Below the pieces are notes generated by a model, which was given only the letters and a program-made list of their open reading frames with translations, did no database searches and had not been told where the DNA came from. Below, one piece after another: positions 1 through 7,373 of a stretch of 9,658 nucleotides of DNA. The stretch spans positions 1 through 9,658 of the forward strand of contig CAZFCJ010000119.1 in NCBI GenBank assembly GCA_964517315.1, read 5' to 3'. The first letter of the stretch is position 1. Every line of letters starts with the position of its first letter. The stretch comes from DASWJQ01 sp964517315. Lineage in GTDB: Bacteria > Chloroflexota > Anaerolineae > Anaerolineales > E44-bin32. The translations under genes and the position numbers were made by a program.

Positions 1-53
1 CCTGCAAACGCGGGTCCTTCGGTCGTGGGTCGGAAGCGCGTTGGAACGTGGTG
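1..53 (+). repeat. Dispersed repeat R1, copy 1
   Basis: This segment begins CCTGCAAACGCGGGTCCTTC and ends in GGAACGTGGTG. Near-identical copies lie at 9394-9446 and 9569-9620 in the same orientation, differing by a few substitutions and a one-base length change. The left edge of the window cuts it off, so any preceding part of the longer unit seen at the right end is out of view. It has no coding potential that I can recognise. Confidence 0.85.
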
Positions 54-119
54 GATAGTTCGACACCTTTGAGGGGTCAGCGTTTGGATGGCACAGGATG
101 ACCACTCAGTGCGAGGGGG

Positions 120-145
120 CGTGGGGGCGCCGCCGCGCCCCCACG
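120..145. repeat. Perfect 11-bp inverted repeat (hairpin)
   Basis: The arms 120-130 (CGTGGGGGCGC) and 135-145 (GCGCCCCCACG) are exact reverse complements around a CGCC loop. There is no T run on either side, so it is not a standard intrinsic terminator. It abuts a second perfect hairpin at 146-167. Confidence 0.8.
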
Positions 146-167
146 GGTCCCCCCTTGAGGGGGGACC
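146..167. repeat. Perfect 9-bp inverted repeat (hairpin)
   Basis: The arms GGTCCCCCC (146-154) and GGGGGGACC (159-167) pair exactly around a TTGA loop. It directly follows the 120-145 hairpin, giving two strong stem-loops in tandem on either strand. Neither is followed by a U run. They may slow or end operon transcription entering from the right, or be repeat remnants. Confidence 0.75.
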
Positions 168-322
168 TGCATGGGGGGAGATAAGATCGAAATTCAGTTG
201 TCAGCGCCAACCCCGATGCGAACCGGCGGCGCCAGCGAAGCTGCGACCGGTCCGGGCTCCCTCAGGACCGCGCCCGATGGTTTAAGTCACATGCTGCGAG
301 TCATATGGAACCCTCACCCCGA

Positions 323-348
323 CCCCTCTCCCTTTTTAGGGAGAGGGG
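323..348. repeat. CCCTCTCCC hairpin repeat R2, copy 1
   Basis: The arms 323-332 (CCCCTCTCCC) and 339-348 (GGGAGAGGGG) are perfect complements around TTTTTA. The core plus the following GGCACTGT recurs at 9176-9205 in the same orientation, so this is a dispersed repeat and not simply a local terminator. There is no T run outside the stem. Confidence 0.85.
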
Positions 349-397
349 CACTGTCACCTGCCGGCCCTTCTTGGACGAATTCTTAGACTAGGGCAGA

Positions 398-415
398 GGC
401 GCATCGCCATGCGCC
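398..415. repeat. GCGCAT palindrome repeat R3, copy 1
   Basis: GGCGCAT and ATGCGCC pair across a CGCC loop, followed by CCTAC. Related copies lie at 9461-9480 (stem intact) and 9282-9302 (right arm decayed). From general knowledge, palindromes of the form GTAGGGGC-core-GCCCCTAC are common intergenic repeats in Chloroflexota and cyanobacteria. I recall this and did not look it up. Confidence 0.7.
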
Positions 416-531
416 CCTACATCTTGCATCGTTGCGCGCTGGGTCACCGATCAACGGATGCTGAAGTCGATCCGAAGCCATCGGAGCGGCATCCTCTCCA
501 TATGCCCGGTGTACAAGTCCTCCATTCGAAT

Positions 532-801
532 TCACCGTCTCGCTTCGAGCTCGGCCCACACGGCCTCCAGCGAAATATCACGGGATACGAGCAGGACAAG
601 CAGGTGATACAGCAGGTCGGCGCACTCCTCCACCAGGCGCTGATCGGTCTCGTCGCGTGCGGCGCGGATGAGCTCTTCGGCCTCCTCGCCGATCTTGCCC
701 AGGATCAGCTCCTGGCCTTCCTTTAATAGTTGCGCTGTGTAGGAACCGGCCGGCATTTCCCGCTTGCGCTCCAGAAGCACTCGATGCAGCTCATCCAACA
801 T
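532..801 (-). CDS. hisE: Phosphoribosyl-ATP pyrophosphohydrolase
   Basis: HisE hydrolyses phosphoribosyl-ATP to phosphoribosyl-AMP and pyrophosphate, the second step of histidine synthesis in the cytoplasm. The 89-residue protein is an all-alpha MazG-type domain of the usual length for stand-alone HisE. The acidic metal-binding helices are visible as KIGEEAEELIRAARD (36-50) and EECADLLYHLLVLL (58-71). The ATG at 801 was chosen because GGAGG (808-812) lies six bases upstream and the HisE similarity starts there; the frame stays open further upstream but that part is not HisE-like. It overlaps the end of hisI by 11 bases, which suggests translational coupling, and it is the last gene of the operon. 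HisE is often fused behind HisI, but here the two are separate proteins. No terminator is evident after the TGA. Confidence 0.95.
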   Translation of the reverse strand: MLDELHRVLLERKREMPAGSYTAQLLKEGQELILGKIGEEAEELIRAARDETDQRLVEECADLLYHLLVLLVSRDISLEAVWAELEARR

Positions 802-1132
802 CGAGCGCCTCCAAGGACCGGTAAAAGCAGCTGACCTCGCCGGTGTGGCAGGTGGGACCGGCCGGCTCGACCTCCAGCAAGAGTGTGTCGTCGTCGCAGT
901 CGCGCCACGCTTGCCGCAGTCGCAGCTCGTTGCCTGAAGTCTCACCTTTGCGCCACATTGATTTCCGGCTGCGGCTCCAAAAGTGCACTAACCCGGTCTC
1001 GCCCGTTCGCCGCAGCGCCTCGCGGTTCATCCAGCCCACCATCAGCACTTGGCGCGTGTCGGCGTCCTGAATCACGGCCGGGATCAGTCCGTGTGAGTCG
1101 AATGCGAGGTCGTTCAACACTCTATTGGGCAC
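791..1132 (-). CDS. hisI: Phosphoribosyl-AMP cyclohydrolase
   Basis: HisI opens the purine ring of phosphoribosyl-AMP to give ProFAR, the third step of the pathway. The 113-residue product covers the whole cyclohydrolase domain. W-R-D-C-D-D-D at 76-82 carries the metal-binding aspartates and the first zinc cysteine (Cys79). PTCHTG (93-98) and SCFY (101-104) supply the other two zinc cysteines (95 and 102). I chose the GTG at 1132 because AGGAGG (1139-1144) sits six bases upstream; a longer frame from 1180 would add 16 residues that are not HisI-like. It overlaps hisF by 11 bases and hisE by 11 bases. There is no C-terminal HisE domain, since that is the next gene. Confidence 0.95.
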   Translation of the reverse strand: MPNRVLNDLAFDSHGLIPAVIQDADTRQVLMVGWMNREALRRTGETGLVHFWSRSRKSMWRKGETSGNELRLRQAWRDCDDDTLLLEVEPAGPTCHTGEVSCFYRSLEALDVG

Positions 1133-1913
1133 GTTGCCCCTCCTCGTTCTCCGGCACGGGCCGGACGGGCAGTCCCGCACGCTGCAAGTAGACCTTGACC
1201 TGTCGGATGGAGAGCACCCGATCGTGAAAGAGGCTGGCGGCCAGGGCGGCGTCGGCGCCGGCCTCGCTCAGTACTTGACGGAAGTGCTCGGGTTTGCCCG
1301 CCCCACCGCTGGCGATCACTGGCACGCCAACGGACTGCGCTACGCTCCTGGTCAGCTCCAAGTCGTAGCCGGCCAACGTGCCGTCGGCGTCGATGCTGGT
1401 CAGCAAGATCTCGCCCGCGCCGCGCTCCACGCCTTCTTGAGCCCAAGCTGCGGCGTCCATTCCGGTCGGCTCTCTCCCGCCGCTCACGTAGACCTCCCAG
1501 GTCTCATCCTCCCGCCGCTTAGCGTCGATCGCCAGCACAATGCACTGGCTGCCGAATCGTTCCGCGGCTCGGCCCAGCAACTCGGGATCGCGCACCGCCG
1601 CTGAATTCACACTTACTTTGTCGGCGCCGGCCAGCAGAATGCGCCGAATGTCCTTCACGCCTCGCAGCCCGCCGCCGACGGTCAGGGGCAGGAAGACCTG
1701 ATCCGCAACTCGCCGCACCATGTCGGCTGTGGTGTCCCGTTCCTCCGGAGTGGCGGTGATGTCCAGGAATACCAACTCGTCGGCGCCCATGCGATCGTAG
1801 CGACGCGCCTGTCCGACCGGGTCGCCCGCATCGCGGAGCCCGACGAAGTTTATGCCCTTGACGACGCGGCCGTCCTTGACATCGAGGCAGGGGATGATGC
1901 GCTTAGCTAACAT
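1122..1913 (-). CDS. hisF: Imidazole glycerol phosphate synthase, cyclase subunit
   Basis: HisF is the (beta/alpha)8-barrel cyclase. It takes ammonia from HisH and converts PRFAR to imidazole glycerol phosphate and AICAR. The 263 residues match the family length. The catalytic aspartates fall at Asp11 (in CLDVKDGRVVKG) and Asp130 (in LAIDAK), the positions known for the Thermotoga enzyme. The half-barrel phosphate sites are visible as TVGGGLR (78-84), TSIDADGT (172-179) and ASGGAG (201-206). A strong AAGGAGG lies seven bases before the ATG, inside the end of hisA, and the ATG overlaps hisA by seven bases. With hisH two genes upstream it forms the glutamine-dependent synthase heterodimer. Confidence 0.98.
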   Translation of the reverse strand: MLAKRIIPCLDVKDGRVVKGINFVGLRDAGDPVGQARRYDRMGADELVFLDITATPEERDTTADMVRRVADQVFLPLTVGGGLRGVKDIRRILLAGADKVSVNSAAVRDPELLGRAAERFGSQCIVLAIDAKRREDETWEVYVSGGREPTGMDAAAWAQEGVERGAGEILLTSIDADGTLAGYDLELTRSVAQSVGVPVIASGGAGKPEHFRQVLSEAGADAALAASLFHDRVLSIRQVKVYLQRAGLPVRPVPENEEGQRAQ

Positions 1914-2632
1914 GCCAGGACCTCCTTCGCGTCGAGCCGACCGTCGTGCAGCGCTTTACCCACCACGGCGCCCGCCAGTCCGGCTCGTCGGGCGCGCCGC
2001 ACGTCGTCCAGTGTGGCGGCTCCGCCCGAGACGATCGTGTCCATACCGGTCCGGCGCTGGATCCGGGCGGCGGCCGCGATCGCCAATCCGGCGCCGGTGC
2101 CATCCCGTGTCGTGTCCGTGTAGATCACCGTCCGGACTCCGTCCCTGGCCAGGCGGCTCGTGTACTCCTCCACGGCCAGATCGGCCTCTTCCGTCCATCC
2201 GCGGACCTTCGTGCGCGTGCCATCGGCGTCCACCGCGATGGCCACACGGGCCGCCCCGAAGCGTCTAATTGACTGTCGCAGCACCTGCGGCCGCCTGAGC
2301 GCGACCGTTCCCAGCACCGCGCGGTCCACGCCTGTATCGAGAGCGGCTTCAATCGCAGTCGGGTCGCGCAGTCCGCCCCCGAGTTGAATGCGCAGCCCAT
2401 CTAGTCCGAGGAGGCGTGAGATCCCGTCGGAGTTCTCCGGGGTCGGACGGTCGAAGGCGGCGTCCAAATCAACGACGTGAAGCCATTCCGCTCCCGCCTC
2501 CCGGAAACGGGTCGCCACCCGCTCGGGTGGATCGGGATACATCGTGCGCTGCTCCCGGTCCCCTTGGGTAAGCCGGACCACCTTGCCCGCCATGAGGTCG
2601 ATGGCCGGATACACGGTGAACGATCCGCTCAT
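1907..2632 (-). CDS. hisA: ProFAR isomerase (HisA)
   Basis: HisA catalyses the Amadori rearrangement of ProFAR to PRFAR, the substrate of HisH/HisF. The 241-residue (beta/alpha)8 barrel has the two catalytic acids at Asp12 (PAIDLMAGKVVRL) and in VDADG (134-138). It also shows QLGGGLR (83-89), YTDTTRDGT (171-179) and VSGGAA (201-206), which are phosphate and active-site loops shared with HisF. The acid spacing and the position between hisH and hisF argue for HisA over the related tryptophan-pathway isomerase; a dual HisA/TrpF (PriA) role cannot be excluded by eye. The ATG overlaps the hisH stop as ATGA. The upstream GGGGCGG is a weak ribosome binding site, so coupling to hisH is likely important. 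It ends with TAG, seven bases into hisF. Confidence 0.96.
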   Translation of the reverse strand: MSGSFTVYPAIDLMAGKVVRLTQGDREQRTMYPDPPERVATRFREAGAEWLHVVDLDAAFDRPTPENSDGISRLLGLDGLRIQLGGGLRDPTAIEAALDTGVDRAVLGTVALRRPQVLRQSIRRFGAARVAIAVDADGTRTKVRGWTEEADLAVEEYTSRLARDGVRTVIYTDTTRDGTGAGLAIAAAARIQRRTGMDTIVSGGAATLDDVRRARRAGLAGAVVGKALHDGRLDAKEVLAC

Positions 2633-3267
2633 ATCCGCCCCATAAAATTGGCCAGGATGCGAAGACCGAGGTCCTGGCTCTTCTCTGGGTGGAACTGCAC
2701 GCCGAACACCGATCCTTGGGCGATCACCGAGGCGAAATTCACTCCGTAGGATGTGCGGGCCGCCGTCGCGACCCGGTCGGCCCGGCAGTAGTAGCCGTGG
2801 TTGAAGTACGCGAAGCCGCCTGGGCGCACCCCTTTGAGCAATGGAGTGTCCCGCTCGGGGATGATCTGGTTCCAGCCGGTGTGGGGAACCTTCAGTGAGC
2901 CGTCATCAAACGGCACGACCCGGCCGGGAATCAGGCCCAAACCCCGGTGCTGACCGAGCTCCAGACTCTCGTCGAGCAGCAGCTGCATGCCCAGGCAGAT
3001 CCCAAGCAGCGGCGTTCCGCTTTGGGCCAGATCCTGCAATGGTTCGAGGAGCCCTCGTCGTCTCAGCGCGGCCACGCCGTCGCCGAACGCGCCGACGCCG
3101 GGCAGGACCACTTTCTTGGCGCCCGCGAGCACCTGCGGCCGGTCGGTGATCTGCACCCTGGCTCCGACGGCTTCAAAGGCTTTGGCCACCGAGCGAAGGT
3201 TGCCCGCGCCGTAGTCCACCATCACCACTTTCGCACTTTCGCCCGCTCCGCTGCCTTTCGTAATCAT
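2629..3267 (-). CDS. hisH: Imidazole glycerol phosphate synthase, glutaminase subunit
   Basis: HisH is the class I glutamine amidotransferase that hydrolyses glutamine and passes ammonia to HisF. The catalytic triad is visible: Cys91 in GICLGMQLL, and His193 and Glu195 in FHPEKS. DYGAGNLRS (18-26) and the oxyanion-strand region PGVGAFGDG (56-64) are typical. The protein has 212 residues. About a dozen residues precede the usual start of the fold (VVMVDYG), so translation may start later, but the ATG at 3267 overlaps the hisB stop as ATGA with AAGGGGA upstream, which fits the coupling seen elsewhere in this operon. YFNHGYY (154-160) differs slightly from the more usual YFVHSYY. Confidence 0.96.
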   Translation of the reverse strand: MITKGSGAGESAKVVMVDYGAGNLRSVAKAFEAVGARVQITDRPQVLAGAKKVVLPGVGAFGDGVAALRRRGLLEPLQDLAQSGTPLLGICLGMQLLLDESLELGQHRGLGLIPGRVVPFDDGSLKVPHTGWNQIIPERDTPLLKGVRPGGFAYFNHGYYCRADRVATAARTSYGVNFASVIAQGSVFGVQFHPEKSQDLGLRILANFMGRI

Positions 3268-3854
3268 GACACCGTCCCCTTGCTGCTGGGAACTGAACCC
3301 TGCCGTCGCTCATCGATCTGGGTGGCCGCGTCGAGCGCACGGGCAAACGCCTTGAACATCGCTTCGGCCTGGTGGTGCCCGTTGCGCCCATACGCCAACC
3401 GGGCGTGCAAGTTGCCACCGGCGGTCACGGCGAACGACTCGAAGAAGTGCGTCAGGAGCGAGGCCGGCAGGTCGGCCACCCTTTCCTCGGCCCAATCCAG
3501 ATCGAGCACGCTGTACGGCCGACCGGAAAAGTCGACGGCGACGAACGCAAGCGCTTCGTCCATCGGCACCCAAGCTGAGCCCACTCGCACCAGCCCGCTG
3601 CGCTCTTTCAGCGCCTCGTCAAATGCCCGCCCCAGCAGAAGCGCGCAGTCCTCGACGGTGTGATGCTCGTCGATCTCCAAGTCACCGCCGGCCTTCAGTT
3701 CGAGATCGAACAGCCCGTGCACGGCGATCTGCTCCAGCATGTGGTCGAGAAATCCGATCCCGCTCTCGATCTCGGCCCGACCCCGGCCTTCGATCGTCAG
3801 CTTCACCTCGATCTGTGTTTCATCGGTGGCTCTCAATACGCTCGCATGTCGCAT
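3264..3854 (-). CDS. hisB: Imidazoleglycerol-phosphate dehydratase
   Basis: This enzyme dehydrates imidazole glycerol phosphate to imidazole acetol phosphate using two manganese ions. The 196-residue product is the dehydratase alone, as in most bacteria outside the enterics; the N-terminal histidinol-phosphatase domain of enteric HisB is absent. Metal-binding motifs are GIGFLDHML (32-40), DEHHTVED (62-69) and GHHQAEAMFKAF (159-170). PMDEAL (97-102) and DFSGRP (108-113) are also conserved. The start at 3854 has GGAG six bases upstream and lies three bases after the hisC stop, the only junction in the operon that does not overlap. Because this HisB lacks phosphatase activity, the operon needs that activity from elsewhere. 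Confidence 0.97.
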   Translation of the reverse strand: MRHASVLRATDETQIEVKLTIEGRGRAEIESGIGFLDHMLEQIAVHGLFDLELKAGGDLEIDEHHTVEDCALLLGRAFDEALKERSGLVRVGSAWVPMDEALAFVAVDFSGRPYSVLDLDWAEERVADLPASLLTHFFESFAVTAGGNLHARLAYGRNGHHQAEAMFKAFARALDAATQIDERRQGSVPSSKGTVS

Positions 3855-3857
3855 GAT

Positions 3858-4955
3858 TTACTCCAATTCCTGCAGGGCGTGGATCACGCGGTCGGTGTCG
3901 TCCGGGGTGCCCGCGCTGATGCGCACATGGTCGCGCAAGCCCGGCTTGTCGAAGTAGCGGATCATGATCCCCCGTCGGGCAAGCTCTGCTTTGAGCTCGG
4001 CCGCGGAGCGATCTACAACACGGCACAGCACGAAGTTCGCCTGAGAGGGGTAGGGGACGAGATAGCCAATCGATGCCAGCGCCTCGAACAATCTGTCGCG
4101 TTCGGCGACGATCCGGTAGCCGACTTCAGCCAGCTCGTCCCTGGCAGCCAGCGCGGCCAGTGCGGCGCGGGAGGCGGCGACGGAGACGTTGTACGGCTGC
4201 TTGATCTTCCAAACGTGCGCCAGTAATTCGTCCGGGAAAACCCCATAGCCAACGCGTAATCCAGCCAGTCCGGCCCACTTGCTGAACGTCCGCACCACGA
4301 TCAGGTTCCGGCTGGCGGCGGCTTCGGCTAGCCGGCTGGTTGCGCCGTCGGCGAATTCGATGTAGGCCTCGTCGAGGAGCACGATCAGCGGCAGAGAAAA
4401 TACGACGGCGAGCTCCTGCTCGGTGAGCAGGCTCCCGTCGGGGTTGTTCGGATGGGCGAGCAGGAGGATCTTGGGTTGCTTCTCCTCGACCGCCCGCCGC
4501 AGCGCCGGCAGATTCAAACGAAAGTTCTCTTGGCGGGGAACTTCGACAATGGTGGCGTCGTTGAGCTGTCCGTCGAAGCGGTACATGCCGAAGGTCGGGG
4601 GACAGATGATAATCCGATCTCCGGGATCGATTAACAGCCGCAAGGTGAGGTCGATCAGTTCGTCCGCGCCGGCGCCGGCGACGAGCGACTCATACGGCAC
4701 GTCGTGGAACCTGGACAGCTCGCGCCGTAGAATTCGGCTCTCCGGATCGGGGTAGATGTGCATCTCGCGCAAATCCGCCAGTTCACGGTGCACGGCTTCC
4801 GGAGGGCCGTACGGGTTCTCATTGGCGTCCAGCTTGACGATTTCATCGGACTGGAGACCGAGCTTTTCGGCCAGGATTTTGAGCGGTTGGATCGGCCGGT
4901 AGGGCTCCATGGCGAGGATATGCCGGCGCACGATCCCGTCAGGATCAAACATCAT
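3858..4955 (-). CDS. hisC: Histidinol-phosphate aminotransferase
   Basis: HisC transfers the amino group of glutamate to imidazole acetol phosphate, giving histidinol phosphate. It is a fold-type I PLP enzyme of 365 residues, typical for HisC. Recognisable parts are KLDANENPYGPP (41-52), the AHPNNPDG segment (167-174), DEAYIEF (195-201), and TFSKWAGLAGLRVGYG (223-238) with the PLP lysine at 226. Two adjacent ATG codons (4955 and 4952) are possible. GGAG ends three bases before the first and six before the second, so the second may be used. The start overlaps the hisD stop by 11 bases. Its place between hisD and hisB supports HisC over other class I/II aminotransferases. Confidence 0.95.
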   Translation of the reverse strand: MMFDPDGIVRRHILAMEPYRPIQPLKILAEKLGLQSDEIVKLDANENPYGPPEAVHRELADLREMHIYPDPESRILRRELSRFHDVPYESLVAGAGADELIDLTLRLLIDPGDRIIICPPTFGMYRFDGQLNDATIVEVPRQENFRLNLPALRRAVEEKQPKILLLAHPNNPDGSLLTEQELAVVFSLPLIVLLDEAYIEFADGATSRLAEAAASRNLIVVRTFSKWAGLAGLRVGYGVFPDELLAHVWKIKQPYNVSVAASRAALAALAARDELAEVGYRIVAERDRLFEALASIGYLVPYPSQANFVLCRVVDRSAAELKAELARRGIMIRYFDKPGLRDHVRISAGTPDDTDRVIHALQELE

Positions 4956-6288
4956 CGTCTCCCGTCCGCAGGTCCGCCGCCGCGGCGTGGGCCTCCAACC
5001 CTTCGGCGCGCGCCAGCCGCGCCGCGGCCGGCGCCAGCGCCTTCGAGGTCCGATTGTCCAATGCGATCAAACTGGTGGCCTTCATGAAATCCCGTACGGA
5101 CAACGGCCCGGCGAAGCGCGCCGTCCCGCCAGTGGGCATGATGTGACTGGGCCCGGCCGCGTAGTCACCGAGCACTTCACAGGAGCGTTCGCCCGCGAAG
5201 ATTCCACCGGCACTGGTGATCGAGTTCAGGAGCCGCTCCGGCTCCGCGAGCGAGAGACATAAGTGCTCCGGCGCGTACTCGTTGGCCAATTCGACGGCAA
5301 CCGTCAAGCCATCGACGACGATTACCGCACCCTGGTCCTGGAGTGACTGGCGCGCGATCGCGCGGCGGGGCAGGCGATCGATTTGACGTCGGATTTCGCC
5401 CCGGACTCGGGCCGCCAGCGAGTCGCTCGTTGTGATCAACAGCGCGCTGGCCAGCGGGTCATGTTCGGCTTGGGCAAGCAGGTCAGCCGCCAGCCACGCC
5501 GGGTCGGCCGGCTCCTCGGCGATGATCAACGTCTCGGTCGGCCCGGCCAGGCCGTCCAATCCCACCACTCCGTACACAGCTCGCTTGGCGAGCGTGACGA
5601 ACAGACCGCCCGGGCCTACGATCTTGTCCACCGGCCGAATCGACTCGGTGCCGTAGGCCAGCGCGCCGATGGCCTGCGCGCCGCCGGCCTGCACGAGCTC
5701 ATCGACGCCGCACAGGTGACCCGCAGCCAGGATCATCGGCGCGGCCGGGGGAGGCGTGGCCGCTACAAGCTCGGTCACGCCGGCCACTTGAGCCGGGATC
5801 GCCGCCATGAGCAGTGAGGAAGGAAGCGGGGCCGAGCCGCCCGGGACATAGACGCCGGCTCGTCGGATCGGGGAGATGCGCTGGCCGACCCTGCCGCCCA
5901 ACGACGCGGCGGTCCAGCTGTCGACCGGCTCCGCCTCATGGAAGCGGCGGATCCGATCCGCCGCCAAGGTCAGCGCCTCCTGCAGATCCGGCTCCAGCCG
6001 ACCGAACGCCGAGGCCATGAGATCCGGTCCCAAGATCAGTGCGTCGGGGTCCTCTCGATCGAGCTCGACCGTCCAGCGGCGCAGGGCTTGGTCGCCGTCT
6101 TCGGCCACCTCCTCCAGGATCTGTTCCACGGCTGAGGCGGGCGTCGTGCCGGGTCCGAAGCGCTGTTCCAGCTCCGCGGCAATCTCCGGTGACACTTGGG
6201 GTGCAAGCGACCGGCCGCGGGAGCGCCGCAGCCATCGTCGGCCGGCCTCGACGCCATGCAGGAGCCGGATGGGAGCCGTGTCGCTCAC
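4945..6288 (-). CDS. hisD: Histidinol dehydrogenase
   Basis: HisD oxidises histidinol to histidine in two NAD-dependent steps with a bound zinc, the last reactions of the pathway. The 447 residues are close to the usual 430. Zinc ligands are visible as Gln273 and His276 in AQAEH, Asp375 in LGDYAAGPSH, and His434 in EGLEAH. The catalytic Glu341-His342 pair lies in EYAPEHL, and LAGPTETL (247-254) belongs to the family signature. One oddity is GPGG at 225-228, where I expect GPGN in most homologues. The GTG start at 6288 overlaps the hisG stop as GTGA, with AGGAAGGGG upstream serving as ribosome binding site. The C-terminus overlaps hisC by 11 bases. Confidence 0.97.
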   Translation of the reverse strand: MSDTAPIRLLHGVEAGRRWLRRSRGRSLAPQVSPEIAAELEQRFGPGTTPASAVEQILEEVAEDGDQALRRWTVELDREDPDALILGPDLMASAFGRLEPDLQEALTLAADRIRRFHEAEPVDSWTAASLGGRVGQRISPIRRAGVYVPGGSAPLPSSLLMAAIPAQVAGVTELVAATPPPAAPMILAAGHLCGVDELVQAGGAQAIGALAYGTESIRPVDKIVGPGGLFVTLAKRAVYGVVGLDGLAGPTETLIIAEEPADPAWLAADLLAQAEHDPLASALLITTSDSLAARVRGEIRRQIDRLPRRAIARQSLQDQGAVIVVDGLTVAVELANEYAPEHLCLSLAEPERLLNSITSAGGIFAGERSCEVLGDYAAGPSHIMPTGGTARFAGPLSVRDFMKATSLIALDNRTSKALAPAAARLARAEGLEAHAAAADLRTGDDDV

Positions 6289-7310
6289 AACGGATCCCCT
6301 TCCTGGTGGCCGTCTGAGTCGTCGAGCGCGGCGAGAAGCTGCTGGTAGGAGGCGGGTTCCTCCTCAAAAATGTAAGTGACCGGCATGACGACGACTCCGC
6401 TGCCTCCGATTTCGCGCAGCTCCTCGATCGCCCGGGAAAGCTGGTCCCGACGGACAATCACGTTGGCCGCGAACCATTCCTCGCGCTGGCGCGTCACCAC
6501 TGGAGACAGGGTAGGTCCCTGCAGTCCGCTGATGACTTTTTGACCGAGCACCCGCTCGGCGACCGCCTTTGTGGATTCACCGCGGATGTTGGCGAAGATG
6601 GCGACATTCTCCGAGGCCCGCAGATGGGCTTCGATGTACTCGAGCAGCAGCCGGCCCATCTCGAGGACCTCGGGGCGCTCGACGAGGGCGCCGCGGTTCC
6701 CCACGAGGCAGCCCTGCGATTCCAAAATCTGCCCGTCCTCCAGCGTCTTCAGGCGATTGTCACGCAGCGTCGTGCCCGTGGAGACGAGGTCAACGATCGC
6801 GTCGGCATACCCGATCGCCGGCGCCGCCTCCAATGTGCCTTCGGCTTCGATCAGCGCTACCCGGTCGATGCTGTACCGGCCGAAAAATGACTCCGTCAAA
6901 GCGGGAAACTTGGTCGCCACGCGCAGCTCTCCGTCCGTTCCGAAGCGCCGCTGCAAACCGGCCATCGTTGCCACCTCGGTCCACGCCTCGGGGACGATCA
7001 CGTGCAGGCTGCAGTGTCCGAAACCGAGCTGGCGCCGCATCGCCAGCAGTTCGCCGTTATTCCCGCGTCGCTCACAGACCACGTCCCAGCCGGTGATCCC
7101 AAAGTCGACGCTGCCATCGCGCACGCTCACCGCGATGTCGCCGGCGCGCTGGAACAGCACACTGAGCCCCGGCAGGTTCGGGATCGAGGCCTCGAACTGC
7201 CGCGGGTTAGGCTTGTGGACCTTGAGTCCGGCCTCCTCCAAGAAGATCATCGAGGCCTCGGCCATCCTGCCCTTGCTGGGCAGCGCCAGTCGAATGTCGT
7301 TTCGGAGCAT
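6285..7310 (-). CDS. hisG: ATP phosphoribosyltransferase, long form
   Basis: HisG joins ATP and PRPP to form phosphoribosyl-ATP, the committed and feedback-controlled first step. The 341 residues show the catalytic domain, LALPSKGRMAEAS (8-20) and DFGITGWDVV (69-78), the PRPP loop DAIVDLVSTGTTLRDN (170-185), and a C-terminal ACT-like regulatory domain (about 235-320). It is thus a long, self-regulated HisG that should not need HisZ. It is longer than the roughly 300 residues of the enteric enzyme, mostly at the C-terminal tail. The start is the ATG at 7310, five bases after GGAGG (7316-7320). The same frame stays open to a TTG at 7484, but those 58 codons cross the terminator and leader peptide and resemble no HisG. 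The stop overlaps hisD as GTGA. Confidence 0.96.
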   Translation of the reverse strand: MLRNDIRLALPSKGRMAEASMIFLEEAGLKVHKPNPRQFEASIPNLPGLSVLFQRAGDIAVSVRDGSVDFGITGWDVVCERRGNNGELLAMRRQLGFGHCSLHVIVPEAWTEVATMAGLQRRFGTDGELRVATKFPALTESFFGRYSIDRVALIEAEGTLEAAPAIGYADAIVDLVSTGTTLRDNRLKTLEDGQILESQGCLVGNRGALVERPEVLEMGRLLLEYIEAHLRASENVAIFANIRGESTKAVAERVLGQKVISGLQGPTLSPVVTRQREEWFAANVIVRRDQLSRAIEELREIGGSGVVVMPVTYIFEEEPASYQQLLAALDDSDGHQEGDPL

Positions 7311-7314
7311 ATCG

Positions 7315-7321
7315 TCCTCCG
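7315..7321 (-). promoter_or_regulatory. hisG ribosome binding site
   Basis: CGGAGGA lies five bases before the ATG at 7310 and just after the U run of the leader terminator. It fixes the hisG start: translation from the upstream in-frame TTG would have to read through the attenuator hairpin. Its position directly after the terminator is typical of attenuated biosynthetic operons. Confidence 0.85.
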
Positions 7322-7327
7322 GGAAAC

Positions 7328-7356
7328 AAAAAACCCTCCCCAGCCAGGGGAGGGTT
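7328..7356 (-). terminator. his leader intrinsic terminator (attenuator)
   Basis: On the minus strand, AACCCUCCCC (7356-7347) pairs perfectly with GGGGAGGGUU (7341-7332) around UGGCU. The RNA then runs into six U residues (7333-7328), two of them shared with the end of the stem. It lies 25 bases after the stop of a histidine-rich leader frame and before the hisG ribosome binding site, so it would end transcription ahead of the operon. The first half of its 5' arm, with the preceding G (GAACCC, 7357-7352), can pair instead with GGGUUC at 7380-7375, a possible antiterminator. Confidence 0.92.
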
Positions 7357-7373
7357 CGTCGATAATTTCCAGT

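Larger units (their letters stand above)
1..531. other. Non-coding repeat-rich region downstream of hisE
   Basis: No gene is supported here. Frames on either strand are short, lack ribosome binding sites and resemble no known family. The stretch holds one copy of a 53-bp repeat at its left edge, two adjacent perfect hairpins (120-167), a CCCTCTCCC/GGGAGAGGG hairpin (323-348) and a GCGCAT palindrome (398-415). The first, third and fourth recur at the right end of the window. The operon transcript enters from the right, but I see no hairpin followed by a U run in the minus direction, so no intrinsic terminator for hisE can be assigned. Confidence 0.75.

Noticed and set aside
451..525. A 24-codon minus-strand frame just after hisE (ATG GAG GAC TTG ... 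TGA)
   Set aside because: It has no ribosome binding site, no recognisable motif, and a length easily reached by chance.
1125..1604. Long plus-strand frame opposite hisF (also many others opposite hisD, hisB, hisC and the HAD gene)
   Set aside because: Antisense shadows of clear, motif-supported genes in GC-rich DNA.
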